A stretch of 64,000 nt of DNA from Trichobilharzia szidati (Eukaryota > Platyhelminthes > Trematoda > Strigeidida > Schistosomatidae): contig OX235272.1 in assembly GCA_944472155.2 (NCBI GenBank), forward strand, positions 92,448,020 through 92,512,019, in the 5' to 3' direction. A program made the position numbers and the translations under genes. Positions 9,651 through 22,189 of the stretch are shown here, one piece after another. The first letter of the stretch is position 1. Each line of letters opens with the position of its first letter. The notes beneath the pieces were generated by a model. It was not told where the DNA came from and did not search any database. It saw nothing but the letters and a program-made list of their open reading frames with translations.

Positions 9651-11099
9651 TTTATTTATTCTTCAAGTGATAACGAAACAGATTTACAGGGATTAATCAG
9701 TGCTAAAGTCTATAAATAAATGTCAATATAATATAAAAGCATACTTCTGACCGCATTTCTCCTATCCTCTGCCAACCGGTACACGATTTAGCAACGACAG
9801 TCTTCTTGTCACCCGCCAATGGAGACTAGTTCAAATAAGCAAACTATTCAACGTTCACCAACACTGATAGATGATGTGGTACGTATAAGTAATCGGCTTC
9901 AAGTCATGTTTAAATTCAGTCTTACTGTAGGTCTGTGCAACTTCTACTACAAGGAAAATAGAAGAGCAAATGCGAACAGCAAAGTACGAGAAAAAATTAT
10001 GTGGGCACGGATAGGACTCTAATTTCTATAAACGTACATGTTAATATTCATTGCACATTGCTGTCTAGTAAGCCCACATATTTATATTCCCCTAGTCTTT
10101 TCATATATCTATTCGGCTATTCTGTTTATCGTTTATTGAATATTTAGTTAATTTTTATGTGTTCTTTAGGTACTGTAAGATTCTAGAAACTGTTTGGTTC
10201 TAAAAATAAGTAGTTTGCTAATGTGATGATCAGAATGAAACAATCTTTACAGGGAGCATCTGAAAATGATAACTGAGGTGCGGCTTCTGATTTCTAGGGG
10301 CAAACTGTTCCATATTTTGTAACACATGACGTGAATAAGTTTTCGCGGAGTGATGATTTAAAGGCTTTCATTGTCACTGTAAGAGTCTTACTGTGAGAAT
10401 TGTGTATCCTTACTGTTTGAGAATAGTATTTTGTTGAGAAACTTAAAGAAGCATATTAGGTTTATTATAAGTCGTCTCGTCCAAAGTGGGTCAAGATTTA
10501 GAGACATACACAGTGAAATGTAATCCTTCGTGCAACCTTATCCAAGTGGTTTGAACGTGATATATCGTTGGATACTTTCCATCCTCAGCTTGTAAGACGC
10601 GCAAGCGCTGATAATAATCAATGGAAAGTTTTCTAGTAGTGGTCTTAAAAATGTTTCGCATAGAATATGCTTGGCTGCATCGTCGTGATAGTTCTAGAGT
10701 ATGTATCCTAAGAGCATCCTCAGCTCTGCAACAAAAGAAACTGTGAGTAATGCATTCCAGGAGCCTACGTGTTTCACCTCTACTATAATCACTTTGTTCA
10801 GAGAACATAAGATTTTGTAGGGTATCTGATACCATTATTTACTCCTGTGTTGACCTTGACCAAGTTTTCTTTTTCACTTCAAAAGTTAGGTCAAGATTAC
10901 TGTTGCCAATGTAAATCTAGCCGCACTTGTCAACGTTTAACTTCAAACTAGACTCATCACACCATGATGCAAGACTACTTCGTTCAAGACATATTTTACA
11001 TATCATGTCATTTCATACAGGACTGTACCAAGAGTAGAAGATTTTGTGGTCGTCAGCATTTATTAATGGTTCACCTGAGGTGAAGCAGTTGCAAATGCT
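9651..11099. other. Intergenic sequence with two unassigned short ORFs
   Basis: Two reading frames might be coding but are unsupported. On the plus strand, 9,819-10,022 starts METSSNKQTIQRSPTLIDDV and is followed at once by a donor-like gtacgtataag, so it could be a small first exon. On the minus strand, 10,835-10,491 (114 aa, containing SRRCSQAYSMRNIFKTTTRK) is not recognised. No repeat family was identified in the rest. Confidence 0.25.
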
Positions 11100-12520
11100 G
11101 CTAATGCTGACTAAAAGTCGATTATTCCCTTAGGCTCCAGGTGCGAAACAGAGCTCCAGCGGCACATCTACCCTTTATTCGGCCCCATGCAGCCTTTCTC
11201 AGATGGCTCTCCGATCGCCTATAACATCTTCTTCACACAGTCTCCTCTATGTCCCATTCAGACCAGCAACCAACTCGTCAGTTCTTATTCATGTTCCACT
11301 CGAGGGCCTGGCAGGCCACTACATCCACAGGTCTGCTCATGGTGTGTTCAGTTCATCTGCGTCTTCTCCAAAATGTTTCTTCAACAAGAGCTCCTTCTTC
11401 AGATCGTTTCCAGAGTTCCTGTTTGCTAATTCGTTTTGGCATGCAATCTGGTATTCAGCGAAGACACTTGTCGACGTTAGTCTGTAGTAGCCTGTCAGAA
11501 AATCTCGTTAGGTGCCAAGTTTCTGACCCATACAGAGGGAATGACTTAACGTTGATGTCGGAAGTTCCAATCCCGTTTTTTATGATGAACGAAGAGTATT
11601 TCCAAGCTGGTTTCAGATCGGTGAAGGTCTACCTTCTTTTTCGGGTCTTGGCTGGTCATGACATCCCAATCTCTTCCTCCTGTAGTTGAAAGAATGCTTC
11701 CTAGATAGATGAAAGAAATAGGCTCTTTCAAATTTTCCCCTTTGATATTTATTGGTGCTTGTTGTTGACTAGTTATCCACAACGCTTCCGCTTTCCTTTT
11801 GTGCACTTGAAGTCGCGTCTTCACTGTCTGCATCTTTCGCCGAATATCGATTTTTGTCTGTAGATCTTCAAATCTGCATGGCACTAGATACAATGGGCGG
11901 CGAAGTTCAAATCTTCCAGAGTCTTCTTATCTGTCCAACATATTGCTGTCTTCTTTTTTCCCAAAGTCTCTTGAATAATCCGCTACACCACAACTAGGAA
12001 TATCATTGGTGATGGTAGGCAGCCTTGTCATACTACTATGTTCACTTCAGTGTCTTCGCTGAGTTTTCCGTTGTAAATCGCCTGACACGTGCGATTGCCA
12101 TGTAGCTGTTGGATGAGGTTGATAAGTATTTGGTGTTTGGTGTTTTCCAAACCACCTCACAGTCAACTCTGTCGAAAGCCTTTTCAAATTGGGTGAAGCC
12201 GAGGTAGCCAGTTGACTGCTATGCTATGTTCTGTTCTATGATGACGCGTAGAGTAGCAGTTCGACCAGCGCATGATTTGCCTCTCCTGAATCCAGCTTGT
12301 TCCCGTGGGCGGAGTCCTGCACCGAGTGAATACGTGATTTGTGGTGAAGGTAAACAATAATAGCAAACCGGAACATGGCCTTCGACAACCAATTAGACTC
12401 GTAAGTGCCTGGTTTTATCCTCTGGTGAGTTTGCCTGTCTAAAGACTAACTTCTTTTGCCTAGGTCTTAATCAGTACTCTGCCTGTCCCGCAAGTACTGA
12501 GGAACGAGTAAAAAGAAGAA
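11100..12520 (-). mobile_element. RTE-like LINE relic (3' half of RT and tail)
   Basis: Broken reading frames on the minus strand line up with an RTE-type reverse transcriptase. From 12,366 leftwards there is a segment with GTSWIQERQIMRWSN, the decayed 'QAGFR...SC-DQI' motif. Then 11,893-11,546 holds KTRLQVHKRKAEALW and SFIYLGSILSTTGG, the post-catalytic 'YLGS' region. Leftwards to about 11,190 are remnants of the basic C-terminus. Several stops and frameshifts show it is dead. Confidence 0.7.
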
Positions 12521-14030
12521 AATAAAAAGACCCGCTACTTGCCTGTAACCAAAGTTATATTTATAACGAATGTGATTATAACTCAATAATATAAAAACAC
12601 GTTTACCACTTATCTATACTCGTAGGAGTAGGAAGCTCGAGGAGTATGCTTGTAGGAGAGTACAGCGAGGGAGAAAGCGTATAAGTGCCAAAATGTACAA
12701 GAAGTGTAGTGCAGCATGCGAAGCGAAGTGACGAAGTGGAGTAGCGCCAAAAATCGGATGAGTGAGTTAAAACGAAAGTTCAATGTACACTACAGACTTA
12801 CAGATGATTTAACCAAATCAGGTTATGACTTCTGCTCTGTATAAGTGAAGATAAAAGCCATCGTGAGGTATTTTTCGTGCATAGTGAAGAAAACAATGCA
12901 TAAGATATTCCAGCTGCGTAGATAAGTCGACATAACAGCTTTAAAACAGTCAAACTTGACATCTTGAATGATTCCAGCATTTCCCTAGGCAGGTAATACA
13001 GGATCAACTACGCAAGGAAACTGAAGTCGTGGTTAACCGCCTCCTTTCTGTCTACTCAAGTATACTTAGGCGGAAATCCAGAAATTCTTTTCGAGATTAT
13101 TTGTATCCTTACATATTGTGAATTTGCTCAAAGGAATTCAGGGAAATTGACTGATTTATCGTTGTAGAGGCGAATCTGAAGTATCAGCGCCACAATTATT
13201 GTCTGTCGAATGTTGACCTTCTGAAGCTCTTCTTTAGGTCATTCCATAAAAATCAGTAACTGAAATACAGAAATCAAACGAAAGAACCAAGCAATCAGAC
13301 TTAATGACCCTGATCAACTAATCAGATGAGCCCGTGGTAAAACTGCATATTTGCCAAGTCTGCAATGATGCTGAAGTAATCTCAGGCAACAGTAAAGAAT
13401 AGACATTAACTTCAGACTACCTTTAAACAACCAATCAGATTCTTCTAGGTGAAAAGTGGTACTTAATTTACAAAGAAGTGTTGCATACTGGTTGCATATG
13501 CGCAATATATTACTAAGGGAGAGCTATGATTTCGAGAATTAAGTGTCCAAAAAATCACCAGTTATGTACGCCTTACCAATTTATACAGAATTCCTCATAT
13601 AAAGTTGTTGAGTCTGAATTTACAACTATCGATAGCCCAATAATACTTTTCCAGAGTCATTATCCCTCCACATATGCATGTTTTATTCCTCCCTATCAAC
13701 CCATTTTTTACAGAGAAGTCAAAAACCAAATCTAGGAGACATTTTCAACGAAGATTATGACTAGCAACCATTTGTAATGCAGAGCCATCTGATTGCAATC
13801 AGATAGCCCAGCATTGACCATGGTCAAATCAAGGCCATTTGACTTTGGCGTCTATCGTTTGCTCTTGCCAAATCTCGCAAATTCTGAACAAACTTTTACT
13901 TTCTATAATGGTGAAATTCTGAAATTAGTAAAGTTAAATATTAGCGTTCCAATGCTTCAGTGGCCATGAACGCATGCCAGTCGATTGCTAACGGCATCAG
14001 TCATTATCATAGCGAAAATTTCAACGCTAT
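12521..14030. other. Intergenic, no recognised feature
   Basis: Only short open frames are present here and none has a recognisable motif. AT-rich, apart from a short richer stretch at 12,620-12,760. Confidence 0.4.
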
Positions 14031-14645
14031 GCAGCAAGTGTGGAGCACTTTTAAGCACTGTTCGGACAATATTTTGTAAGCTCGTTAGGGTTAAGGTATG
14101 CTAGTGGGCGAATTTCAACAACAAAGTCCCAGAGAGTGCGAATTCCTCATTGACCTTGAACCAATCAATCAGAAAAATGACGTATATTTACAAGAAAATG
14201 CACGAAAACATTACACAGGTCGTCTTTCTCCAACGTCCAAGTTATTCAGAGGAGTTCCAGTTGCTAAGTTAGACTATTTTCTGTACACATGTTCACCGAG
14301 GTGAATACAGATGATCTGTTGTGCAGCTATTAACATATTGTCCAAACAGTACTTAAAACGTGATGAGTGAAATTTGCTGCTTAGTTGGTGAATACCGTTG
14401 ATATTTCGACTTAAGAGCCTATACTCCTCATCAAATCTGGGAGGCATTTTAAGTCATGTCAGATGAAGATACCATACTTAGTGTGTTGCGATGCATTTTC
14501 TTGCAAACAAACGTCATTTAATGTGCAAAATTTGCTTATTTTTATGGTTGATCGGCTCAAGGTTACTCGTGCGTTCTCATCCCTTGGGACGTTATTGTTT
14601 AACTTTGTCCTGAAATTCGTCTGAAATGGTTTGTATATGCGCACA
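14031..14645. repeat. Imperfect local inverted repeat
   Basis: The plus strand at about 14,040-14,230 and the minus strand at about 14,640-14,480 share blocks including a segment whose translation reads 'NDV-LQENA' in both directions, and a 'ggttaaggtatg'-like start. This looks like an old inverted duplication of a few hundred bases with no gene recognised. Confidence 0.45.
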
Positions 14646-17600
14646 AACTAGAGCTCGGTGATGGTTTTCAGAATGACTGGCACTAATTCGGCACCCTGCG
14701 CCTTTTCTTGGTATTTTCAAAAGTAGCTCAGGAACTATTGGGTTTGCTCATCAGCCTTATTTCAGCTACATCAGCCCAGATTCAGCACTGACTGGCATTA
14801 CTTCAGAACAACCAGACTTAGTTTTCAAATTTATTTAAGTAGTAGATATACGGAGTAAATTTAATGTACATGTCTCGAAAAATCTCCTGATTCCTTACTG
14901 GGGACTTCAGTAATAGTCCAAACGTATTTCTACACATAAATTTATTCAGATAACTTTATTTCATGCTGTTTCGTGACTTATTCACTGCTCCACAGCACTC
15001 ATGAGCCTAAAAAAGGTACGATATATCTTCTTATACAGATTTGCTGTAACCACGGCCTTGATGTGTGCACATAAATCCATAAACAGCGGGTGCACACGTC
15101 TATAAAGACAGTAATCTTCCATATCTGTAATCTTCTCATAGGCCTATTATCCCCAGGGTACTTAAATACTACCTGTTGATGGAGTTTGCACCGTAATTTG
15201 TGTACAGCATCCATATTTCCGCCTGTGTACTAACAACTCGTGAGGTTGGTTAACCGAAGACATTGGGTCTGTTTATCAGGTAGTTTTGTTTCGAGTCGTT
15301 GTAGTTTAAAGCTGCCGATGACCCATTCAATTCTCCACAGGACCCATGAACCTAAAAAAAGAACGATTTGTCTTCTCGGAGAGTTTTCTGTAACAGAAGC
15401 TGGACTTCTCTGCACATATCCATCATCCTTTGTTTGGGTCACTATTGCTTAGAGTTACCAGACGCTGTCATAGTTGTGATCCTAGCTGTTAAAGAAAATC
15501 GGTTCGTTAGGGTAGGTGCAGCATTTTACTTATTCCCGAGGTACTTTTCCTCCAAGTGTGAGCTGTAATCGTCAAATCTCACAGGACTTATATATTGGTG
15601 GATTTTTTAAGGCATGTGAGGGAAGTAGCTGCTGAGGCAGAAAACGCTGTAGTCTATACACTGCAGTGGTAATAGCATTGTAGTGACACAGCATCGTGGA
15701 AGTAGGAAAGGATTACCGCCTGCCTCAGATGAGTAGGGATAATCGTCTATATTTGTGAGACTGTCCTCGTAGGAAAGTATAATGCAGGAGCTAGAAGGGT
15801 TAGTCAATTGTAAGTGCCTGGAATATAAGGCACTTCACTACGCATGGTGTTGTGGAAACAGTATCAAGCGGAAGTGCCGCAGCAATAACTCAAACTATTC
15901 AGCACTTGGTAATGCTAGGAAAAAGGTGCTGCATGCTGACAAATGGAAGAGATGTAACTAACTGTCATCTTTTGTTTATAATCACCATCGTTTTATCCAC
16001 TCCTCTGATCTCGTGGATCAAAAAACAGACACACATTGGTTCTATCGAAAGATATAAGGAGGTTGTGAGAGAGAGTCAAGAATCCCAAAGTATCATGGTT
16101 CATAGCCATCAGATTATTACATGTATCAAATATAGTAGACTTCTCTGGGGATTATCACTTGAGAAACCAAGAGACATTTTTACAACAGATAAGAGACTAA
16201 TTCGATGACTACCATATTTTCAAGTTCCTGAAACAGGAACAGATAATGCACATCAGCTGATCGAAAAATTTACAACTGAGTACAGGCTGCCACCGATTCG
16301 CAAGGAAATTATTCGAAATATTTGGAGCATACTGGGTATACCGATTAATCATTGCACACAACACTCATTTAAGCAACCTGATACACAAACAATTCATCCA
16401 CACTTGGAATGACAATTTTCATAAAAATTCACCCTGTGAAAGCCAAATAAACACCAAAATCACTTCAGCTGCATCTACCTGGAGCAAACTAGCTCCAAAT
16501 CAAATCAGCTGGACCACGCAAATACCCGCAAGATAAAGCAGGAGGTACAACTTCAGAATAGGGGTATGCCACGTAGTCGACTGGGGATAAAGGCTATCGT
16601 GCTGTATTTTCGCACATAGTATGGGTTATCGTATTCATGCACACGGGGCGTTCTAAGCACCTATTTTAGCGGAAATGTGGTGTATTTAGATATTTTAAGG
16701 CCTGTGCAGTTGAAAATAGTGATATTCTCTTGCATTATGTTCATAACAACGAGTAAGAGTGGTTTGGTATGCGAAAAAAGAGTGAACTAAGAGAAATATT
16801 GCACAGAAATGACTTTTAAATTTGTTTGGAGGCCTCAAGAGTCTTATATTTGTGAATGGTTAGTGATTATCACGTCTTAAATTGACTACTTTCAACGGTT
16901 AATGTTACGACAGGTTTTCATGAGAATCAGGATTACTGGGAAGAATGAGTCATTAGACGTAAGTTAGATATATTTTCTAAGGAGTGTCTAAGGTTTGTAA
17001 GCTGTATAACTTCATGGGGAATAAATGAAATGGTATGTGGCACATAAGAGAAATTCTATTCTGAATGAGAGAAGTATCTGAATCTTGCTGTGATTCTGTC
17101 CATTTTTATGAAGCATCGTCGCTGTATAAAAACAACGTTAGAATAGTCAGATGTTACACTTAGATTAATCATAGTTGTTTGTAAACCAAGCATAACACAA
17201 TCACACAACACCCTACACGACAGCACCTTCCTACGGCAAATCAAATATCGAACTGACCACCACTGTTCTAGCCAGTGAAAGAGGACAAAGTCGAAAGTGA
17301 GGTAAATTTAAAACTCGATAGCGTTTATCCTCATCGTACATAGTCTCACCTTTCGTTGCTGCTTAATTTCGGTTAGTTGCTCAAGATCACTGTTTAGGTC
17401 GATCGAGCTGGCTGCTATAGTGTAATTTCGATCATGTATTGTTAAGAAACTCTGAATCCCATACCTATATATTCGGTAAACCATGAGTTGTTATTTTGCC
17501 AAATACTTGAAAATAAATGCGTAATCACTAAATATTATCAAGTCGTATATGATATAAACAAAGGCTTTGGTTAGATGACAAACTTTTAATCTACCCATGC

Positions 17601-17685
17601 AACACCTAAAACATAGAACCCTACATTCCCATCAAATATAGCACAGTCACTAAAGAGAGTATCACTGATTGAATTACATTGTTTT
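14646..17685. other. Intergenic; small direct duplication at 14,990-15,440
   Basis: About 14,990-15,115 and 15,335-15,440 are diverged direct repeats, both with 'ctccaca...catgarcctaaaaaa' and 'ctgtaac...tgcacat'. The 118-aa frame at 15,852-16,208 has a hydrophobic stretch (LLFIITIVLSTPLISWI) but no family that I recognise and no supporting context. Nothing else is supported. Confidence 0.35.
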
Positions 17686-17689
17686 CTAT

Positions 17690-17880
17690 TCAATTTTTTT
17701 TTATTATAGCTTGATTCTACGCAGCACTTTTGGTTGAAATATGGAATTTTCAGCATGTGATATTGGTAGCCCAAATTTTGTAGGCCGACCAAAGATATCA
17801 GGTGTGCGTCGGCAGGCGATCGAACCCCAGACCATGCGCATGATCGGGGAGAGTCCTAACGGCTGTGCCACCGACGCATT
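17690..17880 (-). mobile_element. tRNA-headed SINE, type 1
   Basis: On the minus strand, 17,878-17,805 is a 74-nt tRNA-like head: the first eight bases TGCGTCGG are perfectly complementary to the last eight, a tRNA-like acceptor stem. A box A-like tggcacagccgttagg and box B-like ggttcgatcgcc are present. A unique body follows (contains tttgggctaccaatatcaca) and ends in an A/T-rich tail near 17,692. The same family, more decayed in the head, is inserted at 26,850-27,045. Confidence 0.7.
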
Positions 17881-18177
17881 AACATGATACTCACCCAACT
17901 CAAATAGACTCATAAGTCGATAAACTCATGCGTCATTTAACCAAAGCGTACGTTACTTCCTCATCACTTCTAGGGAAATGCAGAGGATAAGTAACTTCAA
18001 AGTAGTACACAAGAAGTGTTATATATAAAAAAACAAAGGGTAATTATGGAACTGATGTACAGCATAAGAAGTATGATTTCGGGCCTTCCTTACTCATGAA
18101 GAATGAACATTCTACTGCAACCACCTAACCATACTGATGGATATAAGTATAAAACTTGGGCACTGTGGTAGAGTATA

Positions 18178-18378
18178 ATTCCATAATGGATAAGATTTTA
18201 TTTTGATAAATCACACAGTGTAGTACAGTTATATTAACTGATGACGTTTCGAGCACAAACTATTGCTCATAATCATATCAAGATTATGAGCAATAGTTTG
18301 TGCTCGAAACGTCATCAGTTAATATAACTGTACTACACTGTGTGATTTATCAAAATAAAATCTTATCCATTATGGAAT
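18178..18378. repeat. Perfect 96-bp-arm hairpin made of a PLE terminal motif
   Basis: Bases 18,178-18,273 and 18,283-18,378 are exact reverse complements, separated by nine bases (catatcaag). Each arm is one copy of a terminal motif that recurs beside Penelope-like relics: attccataatggataag, a 'gataaatcacacag' block, and a gtgctcgaaacgtcatcag block. Two such ends lie tail-to-tail here without any coding sequence between them. It would fold into a very stable stem if transcribed. Confidence 0.8.
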
Positions 18379-18880
18379 CATACTGATGGATCTGCTTCAT
18401 CATCATCATCACCAAGAATTACCACTTAAATTTGTCAGTATTTATTTTATGCTTTAGAAACAAATATGACGTTACCTGAAAAAAGCATGTAGGAATCCAA
18501 CCCAAATCTCATGAAACGTTTCCGACTGTGGATGCGATAACCTCTCAAGTCTTTATCAACAGCCTCTACAGTCTGTTGTACTCACCTAACTACAAAGATG
18601 AGGACCAGTGACTGAGTAGATAATGCTTCAACTTTCTCTGGTTTACTAGTAGATTCTTAGTCCGGAGACGAAAGAAAGTTGATTGGGGGGTTAAAAAATC
18701 CACTTTGTAAAATGTAATTCCATCGGCGCTGAAAATTCAGAGGACTGTTTACTGCACCCGTCAAATTTTCCTTTTTCCTTCCAGTAAGGCACTGGGAATG
18801 CGAATCTCTTTTCACCAACATATGAAAAGCTGACTGTATTTACATTTCACCAATCTTTCCTAAATTGATGTACACGACTA
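18379..18880. other. Intergenic, no recognised feature
   Basis: No gene or named repeat was seen. A short (atc)n run follows the hairpin near 18,400. Confidence 0.4.
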
Positions 18881-18889
18881 CACACTGAA

Positions 18890-19650
18890 TAATAACATTA
18901 CCTAACATGTGACTGTTGGTAGTGAAACACAAATATGAAACTGAATTATTTGGATAAACACTGAAGAACAGCAAAATTGACAGTTATAATGTGACAAGTA
19001 TTTAAGCTGAAGTTTAACAAATTATCCACCAAGAAATCACTTAAATAAGGACTGTGGGATCCTGCATAGCAATCAGCAAATTGGAAGGGGATATAACTGC
19101 TGATCCTACTTTGACGTATTGTAATTCCTTTCATATAGTTGAACATTTATATATACCTTCTCTGCTCAACCCTCTTTATTCGAATCTCTTTAGTCTTTAT
19201 ATGACATTCGCGCATCCTTTAATCCACCCATGGATCACAGATGACACATATTTGCTACTTTTCAAATCGACTTACAATGACTGTGCATTGACAGCATTCC
19301 GTCACAGATACCTCATGATTGGACGTTTGTACATTATATTTCATCATTTCATGCACAATAAAGAGCCGTATTCTAGACAAATCCTGTGTTTCTTGGCTTT
19401 TACGCGTCACTCAAAGTGAGGTTTAACTAGTCGGTTGGATTATCACTCCGGATTTCTTTGAAGAAATCTACACCTAACATGTGACCATCGATAATGAAAC
19501 ACATATAGATGGGGCTGAAGTATTTAGCTAAACACTCTGAAGAACAGCATATTTGAAAGTTATAATGTGTCAACTATCTGGTGAGAAATGACTGAACTTT
19601 GAGATGTTGCTTAGTAATCAGTGCAGTGGAAGAGGAAAATAGCTGCTAAT
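18890..19650. repeat. Internal direct repeat at the outer edge of palindrome A
   Basis: About 18,890-19,050 and 19,470-19,620 are diverged direct copies (cctaacatgtgac, gaaacaca-ata, gaagaacagca, ttataatgtg). Between them, 19,130-19,420 is the inverted partner of about 39,590-39,300; both translate to a similar stretch with DCALTAFRH-YLMIGRLY, which reflects shared ancestry rather than proven coding. Confidence 0.5.
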
Positions 19651-20879
19651 CTCGCTCTGGAGCATATCGGTTACAACAAAATCGATTAACCTTAACAATC
19701 CAAACGTTATGTAACAGTTTATGTAGCCAATGTGTAGTTGTTTTGGCACTGATGGATTCATTTTAGATGTCATTTTATTTTAATATAACGAAAGTGCATT
19801 GCAAGTGCACCATCTATGATGAACAACTTTCTTGTTTCATTACATTTACACCTCAAAATCAACAATTATTTTGGCTAGAATGAACGATGTCGTAGCTTAC
19901 TTCTTATTGTACAATCCACCACTCACTTCTGCAGGCTGAATGTGAAGTGAAGTACGATAAACATTAGAAGAGATCAAAAATGCTACGAAACAAGTGACAT
20001 TCAGTTATCATATAATGAATCTTTGTGGACTAGCTACTCACTTTTAGCTGTAAGCCATATACCGTTAATATAATTGCGACTCTATAAGTGAGTGACACAT
20101 TAGGTTTCCGGAATTTTCACCTCATATTCGACTAATGATGTTCCTCATCACAGTAGGAAAATTTAAACCACAGAATCACAGGCAGCACAATGTGGAAGAT
20201 TGAAATACTAGCATACATTTGTATTCCATCCTTCTCAGTTATAGTTCAGTAGGTGGTATACGAATCTCAGTCTTCACCAGAGTTCCATGTGTTCACCATA
20301 AATCAGATAATAGCAGTCCACAGACACCAATACACGTAATATGGAAATCAAATCACTGGTAGAAAACTCATTTCCCCGAAACAAACAAATATCGTGTAAT
20401 CCATGTGTGGAAAGTAACAAATTCACGAAAAATAGCCATCCAGACATGAAAATAAGAACAAACAGTTCACCGTAGAGTCCCTCTTCTGGAAATTCATTCA
20501 CTTAGTTGTACAATCCATGTTATATGTATAATTGATTTCGCAGGTGCGTATACATTGGGTTTATCAGACAAGAGTGAAAATTAATCTGGGTTATTGTTTA
20601 AGTCATCAAAATATTTCAAGAATGTGATGAATAATTAAAGTTGTAACTATATGGGTAGGAGGGAGGCGTATGAAGATCAGTAAGTTTAGACTAGAGTTAC
20701 GTGATATGCAGACATTGAGAAAACTCTTGATGTCAATGAAAGAGCATGCAGACAAGTATCAAAATGAATTATGTAGTAGATGGAGAGAGTGAACGAAAAG
20801 TTAGTTAAGAAAATGATGAAACTAAATGTCATACGAAGAAATGCAGAAAATACTGGTTACAATTAAACTTGGAATGATA

Positions 20880-21200
20880 TCCAAGGTAGAAGGAAGCGAC
20901 GGAGAAGTTTCCTCTGTGTACATAAATCACCGTTTTCCATTCGAATTGCTAAGGCCTCAGTAATCCAAAGTATACAGAAGTTTACTGTATTCGGGAGGCT
21001 TCTTTTGACTTTGTGCATAACTTTGAATGAACTCTTCTTGCATACTGAGTGACCAGTGTTGAATGTATGTTCAATTATAGCACATGTGGTTGATCCACTC
21101 TTACATTTTTCGTAGTCAGGCGGGATAATGTTCCTTCATTCTTCCACATAAAACACTCATCGAAAGTAACAAAGTCCTGTACCCACTTAACTCCATTGGA
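20880..21200 (-). pseudogene. PLE endonuclease C-terminal relic, left arm
   Basis: On the minus strand the decayed text matches the C-terminal end of the PLE GIY-YIG region seen intact elsewhere ('VKRSLP...LCIAEALAI...LCTQKK'). Its mirror image is at 37,560-37,870 on the plus strand. Frameshifts and missing N-terminal parts make it non-functional. Confidence 0.6.
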
Positions 21201-22189
21201 TAATATTCACATCATACAAACAAAACTTCTCGTAGGTTGACACCATTTTCGTCCATATACTAACAGTTCAATACTCGAATTTCTTTTGTTACCATGTTGA
21301 TGACATGAAAATAGGAGTTCATTTACAAATGCTGCAGATTGTTCACATAAAAGTGAGATTTTATGCATACACACGTTTCCTACTTCATCTTACCACTATC
21401 AATATTATTATAATAGTTCATCCCTGCTGCTTACATATTTCGACCAACACTCACATCACTTATACTTAGTTTAGACTCGGAATTTGTTAGGACTGAGTAT
21501 AGCACAAAATAGGAACTATTCGTTCAGTCATTCAATACTGAACTACATAAGAATGAGAATGAATTCAGATGTGATATACAAAATCGCCAATATCTTAATT
21601 CTTAAATCACATTTCCCTAAGTACAAGTATTTCCATCTTCCACCTACTTCACCTGTATTCACCCTGATTTCTGACAAGTGTCGTGGCTTTATACATTCCA
21701 AAATTATGCCCTTTCCCACACCGTTTAATTCATACACTCCAATTAAGTGTCAACGATGAAGGAAAACAGCTGAGAAGTAGGCAGATGTGAAGAGTTCGAA
21801 ACTAGTCGAACGACTGTAATTACAGTTGGATATTTATTGAGGAAGTCTTCACATGTGATAGATTCATTGTAACAGTAGTACTCCGTAACCCATCTACTTT
21901 GTACACTTAACATAGACACTTATTACGACTGGAAAACAAGTGACTAGATCGATGCAAACAAATAAACCGAAATGGATAGTTGAATCTGTAGTCAAATAGA
22001 GAAGACTGTGACGTGTTCATCAAGTTGAGATGTAGTAGTTATATAAAAACAGTCAAGGGACACAGATTTAATCACAGTGCAGATCGTAAATAAATCCCTT
22101 CTACAAAGTAGCTTTCAAGCACCTTCGCGTCACTATGAATCACTTCGAGTTGTCAATTGGATGAATCTTCGGAGATGGTGATTTCACCA

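Noticed and set aside
15852..16208. 118-aa plus-strand frame as a membrane protein gene
   Set aside because: It has one hydrophobic stretch but no family motif, conservation or regulatory context, and lies in a region of degenerate repeats.
18235..18260. ctgatgacgtttcgagc on the plus strand as a hammerhead core
   Set aside because: CTGATGA is present but no GAAA follows at a suitable distance; the exact match is part of the palindromic stem. The complementary strand gives a better, though incomplete, hammerhead-like reading.
19054..19587. Frames sharing DCALTAFRH with the mirror block at 39,294-39,587 as a conserved gene pair
   Set aside because: They are on mirrored positions of the palindrome arms and differ by many substitutions without a conserved start or end; shared ancestry of the arms explains the similarity.
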